A stretch of 64,000 nt of DNA from assembly GCA_012184525.1 (NCBI GenBank), contig WOFQ01000012.1, forward strand, positions 620,001 through 684,000, given 5' to 3'. Positions 43,971-55,041 of the stretch are shown in pieces. The translations under genes were made by a program, and so were the position numbers. This DNA is from Xenoacremonium recifei (lineage: Eukaryota > Ascomycota > Sordariomycetes > Hypocreales > Nectriaceae). Positions within the stretch are counted from its first letter, which is position 1, and each line of letters opens with the position of its first letter. The notes beneath the pieces are model-generated. The model was not told the DNA's origin, did no database searches, and worked only from the letters and a program-made list of their open reading frames with translations.

Positions 43971-45894
43971 CTAAAACGAATACTCCTCCACGTGCAAAAA
44001 GATGCCCTGCGCGCCCGTTCCCTTGTGAACCGCCCTCTCGTCACTCAACCGGCTCACGCAATTCCTGGTCCGCGCAACCACTTCGCGGCCACCGCAGACA
44101 ATCACGGCTGTCTCACCCCAGGCTTCTTCAACCGGTTCGCGAATCAGCGCCTCGATATCAGGGCGGCACGTATACTCCCTGACGAAATCTGGCGTGGTAA
44201 CGCTCCCTCGCGACGACGCACGGGATGATCCGGCACTATCCTCATCCTCCTCCTTCTCTGGCGGGCTACAGCAGCAGCCGCCGCTCTTATCAGCGACTTT
44301 GATTTCAGCTGGCTCGTCCAAGGGAAGTTCCGAATTGACCATGGAAACTCTCGCCTCGCCGCCCTTGCTCGCCCCCGTAATGGCCACATGAATCTTCACT
44401 GAGATGCCCTTCTCCCTAGCTGCCTGGCCAGCCTCTTGCGCTCTCTCGACGTAGTACTTGATCTCGTCGAGCGTTTTCGCCATTAGGGTAACCTCGACTC
44501 TTCGGACACAGCATTTTTGCTCTGCACTCCCGATACTCTCGAGGATCGGCACCGTGAAGCTGGCGCCCGTCGATGCCCCGATCAGAACCATTGTCTCGTA
44601 TATATCCCACCGCGGCGGAACTCCATACGGTCCCGATACGAATCCGGTGAGATCCTTGCTTGGTTTCTTGGTCGCAAAGTCGTGGATGCGCTTCGAAAAT
44701 CCGCCATGCGCCCGAACGATCAGTTGAATGCTGTTGCAGCAGCATGTGCCCTTAATCGAGTGAGCACATGCAATCGTGTACGGATGAGCTTCGATCGGGC
44801 CGAGTCTAGGAATCCAGAGGTAGATGTGTTGCCCAGCCTTCCATTCAAAGTGAACGTCCTTGATCGTCACCACCGTCGTCGAGGGACCGACAGCCCGAGC
44901 AGAAACACGGTGTCCCAGACGCTTCATTCCCTGACAGGTCGATCGATTCGGTCGTAGTCGTACGTTCTGCCATAACAGGAGCGCCCATCTTGCAGCACGA
45001 TCGAAAACAAGGAACGAGATGCTCATCCAGAGCAAGTACCGTGCGTTGGACGGGATGTGCTGGTGGATGAGCCACAGCATGAGAATACTCGAGACAACAT
45101 GCTGCGCAACCCAGACTTCATATGCGAGTCTCCGAATCGGCACGAAACCTGTCACGACCGTCCACAGGAGGACAGCCCAGGCTCCCAGTCCATACCGGAT
45201 CAGAGGCATGAGCTCGAGCTCAACCTGAACGAAGTCGGCGCGCACCCATTCGGTCCAGAAGTGGAATCCATGCATCGTCGCCGTGACAAACATAGTCCTT
45301 GCAACCCATCGGTGCAGCCAGTTGAGTCTTTCATGACCTGTGCCAATCAGAAAGCCGATAACGTTGAACTTCATCGCCAGAAGGTAAAGCATCGGAAACT
45401 GCGCGATGGTGACCCAGGCGTTGCGGTATCCAATGCGCTCCCAGAAGTAGGCGTCGTGTTTGACCACTTTCCAACTGACGAAGTAGACAATCATGGCCCA
45501 GTAGCAAGCGAGGACCAGAATGCGGCCGACGGGGAAGGGAGTGGCCCATCGAAGGCCGTTGACACGGATGTAGTATTGCGGATGGCCCATCTCGCGGACG
45601 ATGGCTGTCGCAGTAGCCCATGCTTGGCTGACTGGTCCTTGTGGTCGCGTAGGGTGTTCGATGGAGGGATCGTGGCAGCTCTTCAATCTACCAAGCATTC
45701 AACATCAGCATATGGGAAAACGTATTGACGGGTTGGAGGCGCAGGTACCGTTTGCGAGCATCATAGTAGTTGACGCCCCGGACTGCTGTGAACAAACCGA
45801 CAACTCCTGCTGTTAAGTACCAATAATCCCGGGCAAAGGCATAGTTTGTGTCCATCCCAACAGTGGGAGGCTCTGTCATTCCGTCCATATCCAT
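43971..45894 (-). CDS. FRE-type ferric/cupric reductase, two exons
   Basis: ATG at 45894 (MDMDGMTEPPTVGMD); exon 1 45894-45749 and exon 2 45687-43971 give 621 codons (620 residues). The ferric-reductase transmembrane domain carries the bis-haem His pairs (LHRWVARTMFVTATMHGFHFW and AQHVVSSILMLWLIHQH). The FAD site is HPYTIA, followed by FVSGPYGVPPRW and the NADPH-binding VLIGASTGASFTVPIL, and the chain ends with VIVCGGREVVARTRN. So electrons go from cytosolic NADPH through FAD and two haems to extracellular Fe(III) or Cu(II). An insertion with three consecutive cysteines (SGGCCCSPPEKEEDED) lies between the NADPH site and the C-terminus. The divergent neighbour is a copper-binding BIM1-like protein, which fits a role in copper or iron uptake. 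No signal peptide; the N-terminus has one membrane span. Confidence 0.9.
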
Positions 45895-47370
45895 CTTGAA
45901 TGATGGTGACCTCGGCCGAAGCGGAGGGACTGGCGGATATGGGAAAGAGGTTTTCTAGAAGATCCTGTAAAGGCGGAAGACCGTGTGCGTAGGTTCTATC
46001 TCGTGATATCGTTCGGTCGAATTAGGGCGGCATCGTAGATTTTGAGTGAGAGTGTCTCTGTGTAAGGTGCTTGATGGGCTCGTGAAGACGTGAAGGAAGC
46101 GGAAGGGGAACTACTTGTCAGCACGACGAGTGCGATTGAGCAAGTATCAAGACAAGTTTCGGGAAGAAAGATGCCGAGTCAATGTGTCGTTGCTAAAGGG
46201 CGAGAGACGCAAGTGTGGGAGGGGCGATGAAGTCGTGAGACACGGATGACGAGAGGTAAGAATGGATGGACCCCTGGTTGCGCCTGCGCGGGTAATGGGA
46301 AGGCTTAAGAAACAGCCAGTGACGGAATGCGAATTGTTAAGTCTCGGCTTTGGTGCGCCGCAGGTCGACTGATTTAGGTGGTATTCAAGGTCCGTTTGGT
46401 TTGTATCCCCTCCTCAGTTTGTGGGCTATAGGAAAGCAAACAAGACAGCGGAGAAGACAACTCATTCCTCCGCATCCTCGGCTCTACCACCTTTGATTGC
46501 ATCTTCACAGCCATTTCTCTGTTGCCGTCTTTCCGAGCCCATCCCAGCCACCCGAGTCCATCTCCGCGAACAACCAGGTTGATCTCCAAAAGGCATCTCA
46601 ACGGGCTCCATCCGCGCGAGAACGATCGAGAAGGAAACGAGCAGAGAAAACTTGCTCAAACACTCTCAGGCGGGTGCGCTAGGCTGTCAAGCGGCTGTGA
46701 TTGGACTGTCCGCCCCCTGGCCAGCCTCCATCCCCGGCCATGCTCCGCTGCCGCTGCCGCTTTGGGTAGTTTTTGCCCCGCGAGCAGATTCTCTCTCATG
46801 AGAGCTCCGAGTCGGATGGAACCGAGAGCTGGTTGTGGGCTGTTGCGGCAGCAGTGGGAGTTGGATGCTGCTATACGGCTTCATGAGTCGACTTGTGCTG
46901 ATCTTCGATGGGATTTGGGAACTTGCGGTGTCATTTCGAGCGTTTGCATGCCAAGACGGGGCTGTCATGACACGATATCCTGTACAAGTACAACTGTCCC
47001 CGCCATCATGAGAAGTCGGCGGAAGCGACGGGAGTCTCACAGCAAACGCCAGGGCCTCCTCCAGCTGTTTCGCCAAAACAACCTTCTCAATTAGCTCGGG
47101 ACCCTGGAGCGTTTTGGTCGCTTATTTGCTGGGTACCTGAGGTCAGATTACTGGGGAGCTGCTACCCTTTCGGCACGCCTCTATCCGGAGCTCTCTTGTT
47201 ACCGCGCCTACAAAAGCAGCTTCCCGCCACCATCAACCGTCATCGCTCACCAGCCAGACCTTACACCGCAACCTCAACCTGTGATTTTCTCTCGTTTCAC
47301 AGCTTTAACTTGAGTCTCTGTCGTCAATTGATCTTCTGCTTCCCTCCTAAACCCACCGACAACAGTCACA
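45895..47370. promoter_or_regulatory. Divergent promoter region of metalloreductase and BIM1-like genes
   Basis: 1.48 kb between divergent starts. It contains several random-looking ORFs. One match to the degenerate fission-yeast copper element (TATTTGCTGG at 47123-47132) is present, but about one such match is expected by chance in this length, so it is not counted as evidence. Confidence 0.45.
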
Positions 47371-48140
47371 ATGCGCTCCTTCTTCGTGCTCTCCTCCCTT
47401 GCTGGCCTGTCCAGCGCGCATTTCCTCCTCAACTACCCCGACTCCATCGGCTTCGACGATGACAAGGAGGGCACTGCTCCCTGTGGAGGTTTCACGCCCG
47501 ATTTCTCTGGCGACCTCGTCGATTTCCATGTTGGCGGCGAGGCCCTCGCCATGAAGCTCCTTCACAGCCAGGGCAACTGGCTCTTCCGCGTCACCCTCGA
47601 CGAGACTGCTGAGTCTGGCTGGGAGGAGATCTTCCCCATTGTTCAGCAGAGCGGCCTTGGAAACTTCTGCGAGCCCCAAGTCACCCTAAACGAGAGCTAT
47701 GTCGGCAAGAAGGGCGTTGTCGGTGTCGTCTCCGACGCTGAGGATGGTCTGCTGTACCAGGTATGGTTTACTGCCACTAACCTCCCCTTCGCATTGCAGT
47801 CACTGACTCCAAATAGTGCATCGTCGCCAACTTCGTCTCTGGTTCGGCCGATCCTCCCAGCGAGTGCACAAACAGCTCCTCCGTCAAGGGCTCCTTCACC
47901 ACCGACTCCAAGCTCACTGCGCTCGTCGGCGACTCCAGCAACGACACTGACACCTCATCCACCGCCTCTGGCACCACCGCCGCTACCGCCTCTCAGACTG
48001 GCACCCAAACTGCTTCGACGGCGTCCTCTACTCAGTCCGGCAGTGCTGCTACCGCCCTCCAGCCCTGGTCAGGCATGGGTCTGGGCAATCTTGCCGCTGT
48101 CTTCTCCATGGCCCTGGTTGGCGCCGCTTTGATGATCTAA
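47371..48140 (+). CDS. BIM1/X325-type copper-binding LPMO-like protein, GPI-anchored
   Basis: ATG at 47371 in CACAATGCG context. Exons 47371-47760 and 47817-48140 (phase 0) give 237 residues. The signal peptide MRSFFVLSSLAGLSSA is followed directly by His (HFLLNYPDSIGF), as needed for a copper histidine brace at the mature N-terminus; a second His is in DLVDFHVGGE. The core domain runs to about residue 145 with Cys pairs (APCGG, GNFCEP), then a Ser/Thr-rich linker and a hydrophobic tail (NLAAVFSMALVGAALMI) for a GPI anchor. The X325 family resembles lytic polysaccharide monooxygenases but does not cleave polysaccharides; Cryptococcus BIM1 helps CTR1 take up copper, and others act at the cell wall. 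The divergent metalloreductase supports a copper role here. Confidence 0.88.
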
Positions 48141-48571
48141 TGAGAATGTTTGGACGAACAGTTATGAGGGTTTGCCATTATTTTAAGCGCTGTTGAAAAG
48201 TTTACAAGATATCCATTTTAAGACTAATTGCCTGTCACTCCTTGCGTTCTTCAAGTTGTGTTTTGTTTTGTGAATGGTGAATACTAATGAAATCCGTTTT
48301 CTAAAAGGCTGCTAGCCCAGTATGCAAGGCTAGTAGCGAAAAGAGGTCCTTTGAGTCGGTCTGAATGTATAAGGGTTACCTTAAAGTTCTTCTTCTTTTG
48401 CGCCTGTTACACTGTCTATCTGTATCCTTTGTTTTTCCCGCCTGAATCTTCCTAGCCGTGCCCAAGCCCTTTCCCGTCTCTAAAAAACATCAACCCTTTC
48501 CGTTGCACCTTTTCCAAAATCACTCCAGTCCAGCTGAGATCAGCCCGTCCTTCACGCCTCGGTCCCCGTGG
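48141..48571. other. Convergent spacer
   Basis: 431 bases between the stops of the BIM1-like gene and the small Cys-rich gene; two 3' UTRs are expected. Nothing else seen. Confidence 0.4.
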
Positions 48572-48787
48572 TTACACGCTCGACGCTGGGCTCATTCCGC
48601 ACTCCTCGCAAGATCCCTGTTTTGAAGGCCAGACCCGTGGTTGAAGTAGATGCTGCACTATATCTCGCGGAATCCAGCACTCCTTGCCGGATTTGTGAGC
48701 CTTCGTGCACCGCTCATACGTGAAGACTGTTGGGCCTGCCACAAGGTGACCGCACCCGGGCCAAACGTAACGCACTGGTTGACACAT
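48572..48787 (-). CDS. Small Cys/His-containing fungal protein (hypothetical)
   Basis: A 71-residue frame from ATG at 48787. It begins MCQPVRYVWPGCGHLV, an opening (MC near the start, then C-G-H within 12 residues) that is common to a group of short fungal proteins of unknown role, and has further Cys in YERCTKA, GKECWIP and SCEECGM, so six or seven Cys/His that could bind a metal. No signal peptide or membrane segment. Length fits the group. It could be non-coding by chance, but the clustered Cys pattern argues against that. Convergent with the BIM1-like gene. Confidence 0.5.
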   Translation of the reverse strand: MCQPVRYVWPGCGHLVAGPTVFTYERCTKAHKSGKECWIPRDIVQHLLQPRVWPSKQGSCEECGMSPASSV

Positions 48788-49802
48788 TTTGGTTCCTTGA
48801 CTTGAGAGTTGAAAGTCGGGTAAATGAAGAGGGAGATGGTTTCTCTTTCGTCGAGAATGAGTAATGATGAGGTTAAATGATGAAGTAGTGATGAAGAATT
48901 CTGAGTTGTGACATATCTTCTAGAAACTAAAATTACATGAGATTCGTCGCGATCGGTTGAAGAACAATCAAGGCATCTCGGCCCTCCTGCAGCTAAGCGT
49001 GGTGATTGCGGCTTCTTTATCTGCAACCGCGATGGCATCACGGGATGCTGCCGGAAGGCATCCATCTCTCTGATGCTCATACAGTGAATCGCATGCGATG
49101 CATGAACCTGTCGCTGGATCTGCTGTTTGCCGTCCATCCCGACCCTCGATATAGTTGGAATCACAGTCTTTGGCCCCTGATTGATCGCAAATATTAACCC
49201 TTTCCGCAATTTTATAAAGGAAGACATCATCGCTAAATATTGGAGCACTTAATTCCGAACGGACAAGAAAGCACATACGTCATTATTTAATCTGCTCTTC
49301 TATGGAACTTCGAAGGGGACTGAATTTCATCCCTTCTGTGTCATTTGCAATCACTGCGCTTTCGTATGAGGCCTCCCTCGCATCGTGACCCGGGGATCAT
49401 ATATCGGTCCACATACTTGTGCAATCACGCCGAGGAACCTGGCTGTGAATAGAGGCGTGAAAGCAGAAATTCAAAAATAAGGCATCGAGCCCGGTAGTTG
49501 TCACCGCTAGAATAAGTAGTTCTAAGATAACTCGTGTGAGCTCTTGAAAACCAGGGTACTTCGAAACACCTGGGTCTCCTATTGTATTCACGTAGGAATA
49601 TTACTAGTTTGATGGAGGTGGTCTGTTCGTAGTAATTTGCCGCTATAAGCCATTGAAAATATAAACGCCAGTCTAATGCAACTGAGAAGCAAATCTACTC
49701 TATACCAATGTTATCCAATCTGAAACTCCATCTAATCCTAACTCTCCATGCTGATCGCTTGCAACATTCATCTTAACTTTTCTCAATGCTCATTTTTCCA
49801 CA
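48788..49802. other. Gene-poor spacer
   Basis: 1.0 kb between the small Cys-rich gene's start and the stop of the ABC transporter. AT-rich, with ORFs up to about 100 codons in conflicting frames. No gene assigned. Confidence 0.4.
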
Positions 49803-52800
49803 TCATCTTCTCCTTCCTAAGTTACTTGCAGGACCACACTCCACGACCTTACCCTGGTCTAATCTCAAGCACCAATTCGCGTCTTCGACGGCCTCAAGGC
49901 GATGTGCAATTGTAATGACCGTACTATGAGCCAACTCCGTCCTCAAAAGACGCTGTACTCTGGCCGCTGTGAATCGGTCGATGGACGCGGTGGCTTCATC
50001 CAGGATGACCAGACCGCTCCGTCGCAGTACAGCTCTCGCGATGCCCACGAGTTGCCGTTCTCCCTGACTCAGATTCTTCCCGCCTGCATCGATTTGGGAG
50101 TTTACGTTCCATTCATCGCCGAGAACACGTTTGATCACATTCGCGGAATCCTCTTTGGGGAATTTGCCCTCGGGGTCAATATTCTCCCACAGAGTTCCTG
50201 GGAAAAGTGTTGGATCTTGTTGAATGAAGGTGATGCGGCTGCGCAGGATGCTGCGATCGACTCGAGCTAGGTCAACATCGCCAATCTTGACGCGACCGGC
50301 AAAAGGAGTCTGCGTCACGAGCAGAGCGTTGGCGACGGTTGATTTGCCAGATCCCGTGCGGCCCAGAACAGCGCAAGTCGTGCTGCCAGGGATCTCGAAA
50401 GACACATTGTTCATGATGGTCTTCTGTCCTTCAGCATACCGAAAAGACATGTTCTCGAACTTGATGGAATCACTGGGCCGAGGCCAGTCGTCGGGTGGTA
50501 CGCCATCGCCTTTGGGCTCCTCCGGGATCCGGTTCAACGCCTCGACACGTTCCAAAGAGACAGCATCAAGTTGCAAGGCAGCAAACTTCTCGCAGAGTAG
50601 CTGTACTGCGCTCATAGCGATGGTAGTTTGCGTCAAGATGAAACCCACAGCACTGGCGGGTGTTCCGTACCAAATCATGAACACAATCAACATGGCCCGC
50701 ATCGCGGCAGTAGACATGCCCAGTCGGAAGTCAAGCCAGAAGGCCATGCTCCAGAAGAAATGGTCCTGCTTCTGGAAGTCGTCGACCGCATATAGGTGTT
50801 TCTCTTGGAAATGCTGCTCCACGCGTAGAGCCCTAATGGTGATCAGACCGTCCTGCATCACACCGATGTTGGCGATAATAGGGGTCAGGTATCGCATCTC
50901 CATGCGACGCAACGCCCTTGAGACAGGGACGTAAATAATGAAGAAACGCACAAACAGAATTGAGACGATCGCCAAGATGAGGATCAAAAGCGGCTGCTGC
51001 GTCATAATAGCAATCAAACTCAGACAAAGAGCAATCAGGTTAAAGACAAACGACTCGAGGGGCGCCAGGATTCCGCCGTCCACCATCCCCATGTCGGCAA
51101 TCAACCGGTTCTTCAGCTGCCCTGTTGGAGTGATGTCGTGGTATCGGAATGTCGCTTTGCTGACTCTCTCAACTGCCACTTTGAACAATTCTTTCGCGGC
51201 GTTGATGCTGATATGCGCCAGGAGAAGCTGGGCGACAGCATACGACAGCACTTGTATGGCTGAGAGCCCCGAAAGGACGCCAATCCATGGGGCAGGATGA
51301 GGAGATGGAGCTGGAAGACCCCAGTAGCCATTGTCGCGCACCGTTGATTCCTCTCCCCAGGCCTCTAGCAGCCGAGCGCGAGAGACATCACAGTACCGAG
51401 AGATACCGTAAAAGACAGCCAGAGTAGCCCAGAGACCCCAGCCTCCAGCCTTCATGTACTTGGTATAGATGGAAACGGGGATTCTCCCAACCTCGGTGAC
51501 AACCTCAGGCGCTTGGCTGACCGGTGACTGCTCATCCTCATCGTCATCATCGACGAATGCCTCACTGTCCGCAGTCCTTGGCCTCGAGGATGAATCTTCG
51601 TTCGCTTCATCCTCCGCAAACTTCAGGCTTCTAAGTTTGTTTTTCTCCTTGTTCACTCGACCTGTATCCAGCACACGGCAATATCCGTCCTCATCGATCT
51701 CAACGAGTTGGTTAGCGTAGGGCACGACAAGGTCGTCGCGGTGCGTGGCTATGACAATGATTCGATTGCGAGAAAGATCGCTTTGCATGAAGCGCTCGAC
51801 GATCTTTTCCGCGGTATCGTGGTCCAAGGCTGCTAGAGGGTCATCCAAGAGCAAGATCCTCGCCTGGCTATAGATTGCTCGTGCCAGAGCAACACGAGCC
51901 TTCTGGCCGCCAGACAGACCAATGCCACCCTCCTCGAGCTTGGTCTTGTCTCGGTCCTCAAGGGCATAAAGGTCGCTAGACAAGGCGCAAACACGAACTG
52001 TATCCAGATAGCGGATCATGTCGTACGGCTGGTGAAAGATGATGTTGTCCTTGATGGTCTTGTTCTGTAGCCAGGGAAGCTGCTGGCAATAGGCCACAGG
52101 CTCGCGAGGAAGCTTCGCCTCACCACCTCGCAGTTGCATCTCGTTAAGAGCAGCTCGAATAAGACTTGACTTTCCGGAGCCAACAGGACCACGAATTACC
52201 GTCAGTCCCACCCCCAGCTTCAAGTTGACGTTGGTCAACACCAATTTCTCCACGGAAGGCCAGGAGAAGGACGCATTTTCGAAGACAATGTCTCCACGCT
52301 GGTGAGGCATTGCCGTTGCGACAACTCTGTCCGGTTCCGACATGTACTTATTAACTCGTTCCACGGGGATCGTCGCCTTCCAGTATGCCGAAATGAGGTC
52401 GAAGGCTTCCTTTACGCTAGCTTCCAGGTGCGCAAAAAGCTGGAGGGACGGCCAGATAACATCGTTGGGAAGGCCGTCTTTCAGAACCACAGTGAAGAGA
52501 CAGATGCTGGCTAATGGATACACAGCTCCGCCAGATACATTAACGGTCGAGATGGCGGAAGTTACGTAGGAAATTTGCAAGCGCTTGGCCATCTCCGATT
52601 CTCGGAATCTCATAATCTTGTCGCTCCAGAAGGAAGTCCATGCGTTCAGCTTCAAAGACCGGCTAGCATCAACAAAATGGGCCACTGCTTGGGCACGCCT
52701 ATCAGAATGCGCTGTTCGTTCGCGCTCAAGCTTGATATAGCGTTGGACGAGCTTAGAGTTGAAGGAGAGAAAGACAAACATAAGCCCAAACCCGACACAG

Positions 52801-54236
52801 GATGGCCACCCCATGATAGAGATGAGGTAGTAGATGGTGAAGATGACTTTGATCGGCTGCGATATGAGCTTCGAAAACTCCCAGAATCGCTGAGAGATCT
52901 CATAGCTATCGCCGCGAACAAGGTTAACTACCTTGGCATTGGAGGCGTTGGATGCTAGACTCTGTGTTTGTGGTCGATCTTTGCGAGACTTGCGTCGACG
53001 AGAGCGAAAGAGTCCGCTAATTCCCCTCTTCGGGATGAAAGGTTCCTCTTCATTTTCTTGGTTCTCATCCTCTTCTTCAGGCGCCTGCTCCGTCGCCTCC
53101 GATCCAGGAACAGCTCGGGTGAGCAGCTTGCCGAAGAGTGCAATAAAGGCTTCGCCACGGGATCTCTCATATGCCTTGCGGGAGTACCAACCTGCACATG
53201 TCTTTGTGACTTGGCGGATGCAGTCAATCCCAAGCATGACGAAACACCAGAATACAGCATTTTCGAGATCGTTGGAGTCGAGAGAGCTGTATAGTTTGCT
53301 GGTCAATCGGATATTCGACACTTCGGTGACCTTTTCAAGCACAGCAAGGGTTGTGGCGATGAGGAGATCGAGTCCGTTTGCCTCAATCAGGCACGGAAGC
53401 AGGCTGCCCTTAAGATTTCGGAATGCCTCGTAGAGGCGCTTGTGCTGAAACTCGGAGGGAAGTTTCCAGACATCCTCTTCAAAGAGCTCTCTTCTCTGCG
53501 CAATCGCTGCCAGGGGCCACACCCAGCTCATCGTCCAGAATTGAAACAAAGTGAGATTATCTTCTGGGCTCTTGAGATAGTGTATGGCAGTGGATCCTGG
53601 ACCTGCTTCAGCGATGTGAAAAGTATTCCAAGTCGGATCACGCAGAGGCATGTTGCCAATGCACAGAACACCCAAAAAGGAGAACGCAAAAGAGCCAAGT
53701 TCCATAAAGTCCATCGCTCTCGAAACCCCGGACAGGAAGTGGGCTGCATAGTGGCCAATATACGCGAAGAGGATGCAAAAGTAAAGACAGAGGAGGAGTT
53801 TCGGGGTTTTGATCGGGCGGTCGAGGCCTGTAATAAGGATCGCGACCGTCCAAGGAACCACTTCAAGAGTGTGCACTACTTGATGTGGCCCTGTTGATTT
53901 GCAAATGTTGAAGACGCTGACAATCGAGACAGCAAAGCCGCAGCCTGCGATGAGGTGAAGGGCAGTGGTCCAATTTGTCCATCGCAGCTCTTTCAATTCG
54001 TAGGGCGGTTCTTCTTTGGCGAATGGTCGAAGCCATGGAGGTGCTTTTGCAGCTATCGTGGCCTTAAAAGAGTTCAAGGCAAAAATGACCACGGATAATA
54101 TTGCGAGCGTCAACGTAATATTGATCTCGGGCCCTCCTATGGAATGGCAGATAGGGCCTGCGGGTTGCGGAAAGTGAAATAATTGGTGATTCGATCCAGC
54201 CTCATCGAGGACCGGGAATGGAATGTGAGATGCCAT
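49803..54236 (-). CDS. ABCC (MRP-type) full-length ABC transporter
   Basis: Single exon of 1,477 residues from ATG at 54236. Organisation TMD0-TMD1-NBD1-TMD2-NBD2: an N-terminal set of about five helices, then TMD1 (about 270-610), NBD1 with Walker A GPVGSGKSSL (about 682), LSGGQKARVALARA (about 775) and Walker B ILLLDDPLAALD, an acidic Ser-rich linker (DDDDEDEQSPV), TMD2 (about 920-1200), and NBD2 with GRTGSGKSTVANALL (about 1295), LSQGERQLVGIARA (about 1390) and VILDEATASID. The Asp in place of the catalytic Glu of NBD1 is usual for ABCC proteins, whose NBD1 site is degenerate, so it is not damage. It should export organic anions, glutathione conjugates or metabolites at the vacuole or plasma membrane. 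Substrate not inferable. Frame intact. Confidence 0.95.
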   Translation of the reverse strand: MASHIPFPVLDEAGSNHQLFHFPQPAGPICHSIGGPEINITLTLAILSVVIFALNSFKATIAAKAPPWLRPFAKEEPPYELKELRWTNWTTALHLIAGCGFAVSIVSVFNICKSTGPHQVVHTLEVVPWTVAILITGLDRPIKTPKLLLCLYFCILFAYIGHYAAHFLSGVSRAMDFMELGSFAFSFLGVLCIGNMPLRDPTWNTFHIAEAGPGSTAIHYLKSPEDNLTLFQFWTMSWVWPLAAIAQRRELFEEDVWKLPSEFQHKRLYEAFRNLKGSLLPCLIEANGLDLLIATTLAVLEKVTEVSNIRLTSKLYSSLDSNDLENAVFWCFVMLGIDCIRQVTKTCAGWYSRKAYERSRGEAFIALFGKLLTRAVPGSEATEQAPEEEDENQENEEEPFIPKRGISGLFRSRRRKSRKDRPQTQSLASNASNAKVVNLVRGDSYEISQRFWEFSKLISQPIKVIFTIYYLISIMGWPSCVGFGLMFVFLSFNSKLVQRYIKLERERTAHSDRRAQAVAHFVDASRSLKLNAWTSFWSDKIMRFRESEMAKRLQISYVTSAISTVNVSGGAVYPLASICLFTVVLKDGLPNDVIWPSLQLFAHLEASVKEAFDLISAYWKATIPVERVNKYMSEPDRVVATAMPHQRGDIVFENASFSWPSVEKLVLTNVNLKLGVGLTVIRGPVGSGKSSLIRAALNEMQLRGGEAKLPREPVAYCQQLPWLQNKTIKDNIIFHQPYDMIRYLDTVRVCALSSDLYALEDRDKTKLEEGGIGLSGGQKARVALARAIYSQARILLLDDPLAALDHDTAEKIVERFMQSDLSRNRIIVIATHRDDLVVPYANQLVEIDEDGYCRVLDTGRVNKEKNKLRSLKFAEDEANEDSSSRPRTADSEAFVDDDDEDEQSPVSQAPEVVTEVGRIPVSIYTKYMKAGGWGLWATLAVFYGISRYCDVSRARLLEAWGEESTVRDNGYWGLPAPSPHPAPWIGVLSGLSAIQVLSYAVAQLLLAHISINAAKELFKVAVERVSKATFRYHDITPTGQLKNRLIADMGMVDGGILAPLESFVFNLIALCLSLIAIMTQQPLLILILAIVSILFVRFFIIYVPVSRALRRMEMRYLTPIIANIGVMQDGLITIRALRVEQHFQEKHLYAVDDFQKQDHFFWSMAFWLDFRLGMSTAAMRAMLIVFMIWYGTPASAVGFILTQTTIAMSAVQLLCEKFAALQLDAVSLERVEALNRIPEEPKGDGVPPDDWPRPSDSIKFENMSFRYAEGQKTIMNNVSFEIPGSTTCAVLGRTGSGKSTVANALLVTQTPFAGRVKIGDVDLARVDRSILRSRITFIQQDPTLFPGTLWENIDPEGKFPKEDSANVIKRVLGDEWNVNSQIDAGGKNLSQGERQLVGIARAVLRRSGLVILDEATASIDRFTAARVQRLLRTELAHSTVITIAHRLEAVEDANWCLRLDQGKVVECGPASNLGRRR

Positions 54237-55041
54237 TTTTTTTTTGCTGGTGATGTTGTACAGGTGTTGTTACAAGTCGGGATCGGTGGAGGGTCGGCGG
54301 TGAAGGCGGCGGGAATACCTGAGGATGAGGATTGAAGAGCAAGAAAGCGCCGGCATGACAAGATAATAAAGCAAGATGACAATCAGAAGCCACGTAAGCG
54401 GCCTGACTCATCTAGAACCTTTGCGAGCTGATGCGTGCGCCAGTCGTGATGAGGCTATCGTCGAAAGTTTTCCGCCGAAACCAACAGAGTACTCATTCGC
54501 ACGGAGTGATGACGTCTTCGCAATAAACGGAGTTCAAGGCAGCAGCTCCATTACAGCGTGACAAGCCAATTGATCTCTCCTCCAATCTTGGCGAAGAGGC
54601 TCAACTTATCATGGCTGTGGTTGCTCGCCGGGACAGAGACAGAGGGAGGCGAAAGGGTGAGACAATTGCTGGCGATGTGAAGATGCGGGATCGGTGAAGC
54701 TACCCCTCGTGCTCGAAGGATTGGAGGGGTTCAAGCCGGAGAATTTGGCTAAACCCCAGCAGGACCCAGGCTGGAGTTCCTCCAGGGGTAAAGGGAATGG
54801 TGGCCATCTCATAGGCCCGGGACTCACAGCGATGGAGACGCTACTGCGACTAGATCGGCTGTAAATGGCCCGGAACTGGAGTGTTGGAGAGCATCTCGGT
54901 GCCTTCATCCGAGGGGAGAAGAGAAAAGTAACTTTTGGAGGCTAACCCAAAAGCAAGCCTTTGGGTTTGACACCGAAGCATAAACCTCTACATGTACACC
55001 CTGATTTCTGCAATTGTCTACCAAGCTCTTAACCAATCACA
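54237..55041. other. Divergent spacer
   Basis: 805 bases between the ABC start and the proposed small gene at 55042. The base run AAAAAAAAAAA (minus strand) sits directly before the ABC start codon. No other gene seen. Confidence 0.4.

Noticed and set aside
45057..45728. 223-codon plus ORF inside the metalloreductase gene
   Set aside because: Antisense shadow of the haem-binding membrane domain.
46522..47094. 190-codon plus ORF in the reductase/BIM1 intergenic region
   Set aside because: No recognisable domain, competing minus ORF, and position in a promoter.
47123..47132. Match to the copper-responsive element consensus (DWDDHGCTGD) between the reductase and BIM1-like genes
   Set aside because: The consensus is so degenerate that roughly one match is expected by chance in 1.5 kb on two strands; a single hit carries no weight.
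49803..54236. Asp instead of Glu after Walker B of NBD1 as possible damage to the ABC transporter
   Set aside because: A degenerate NBD1 site is the normal state in the ABCC subfamily, so this is not a lesion.
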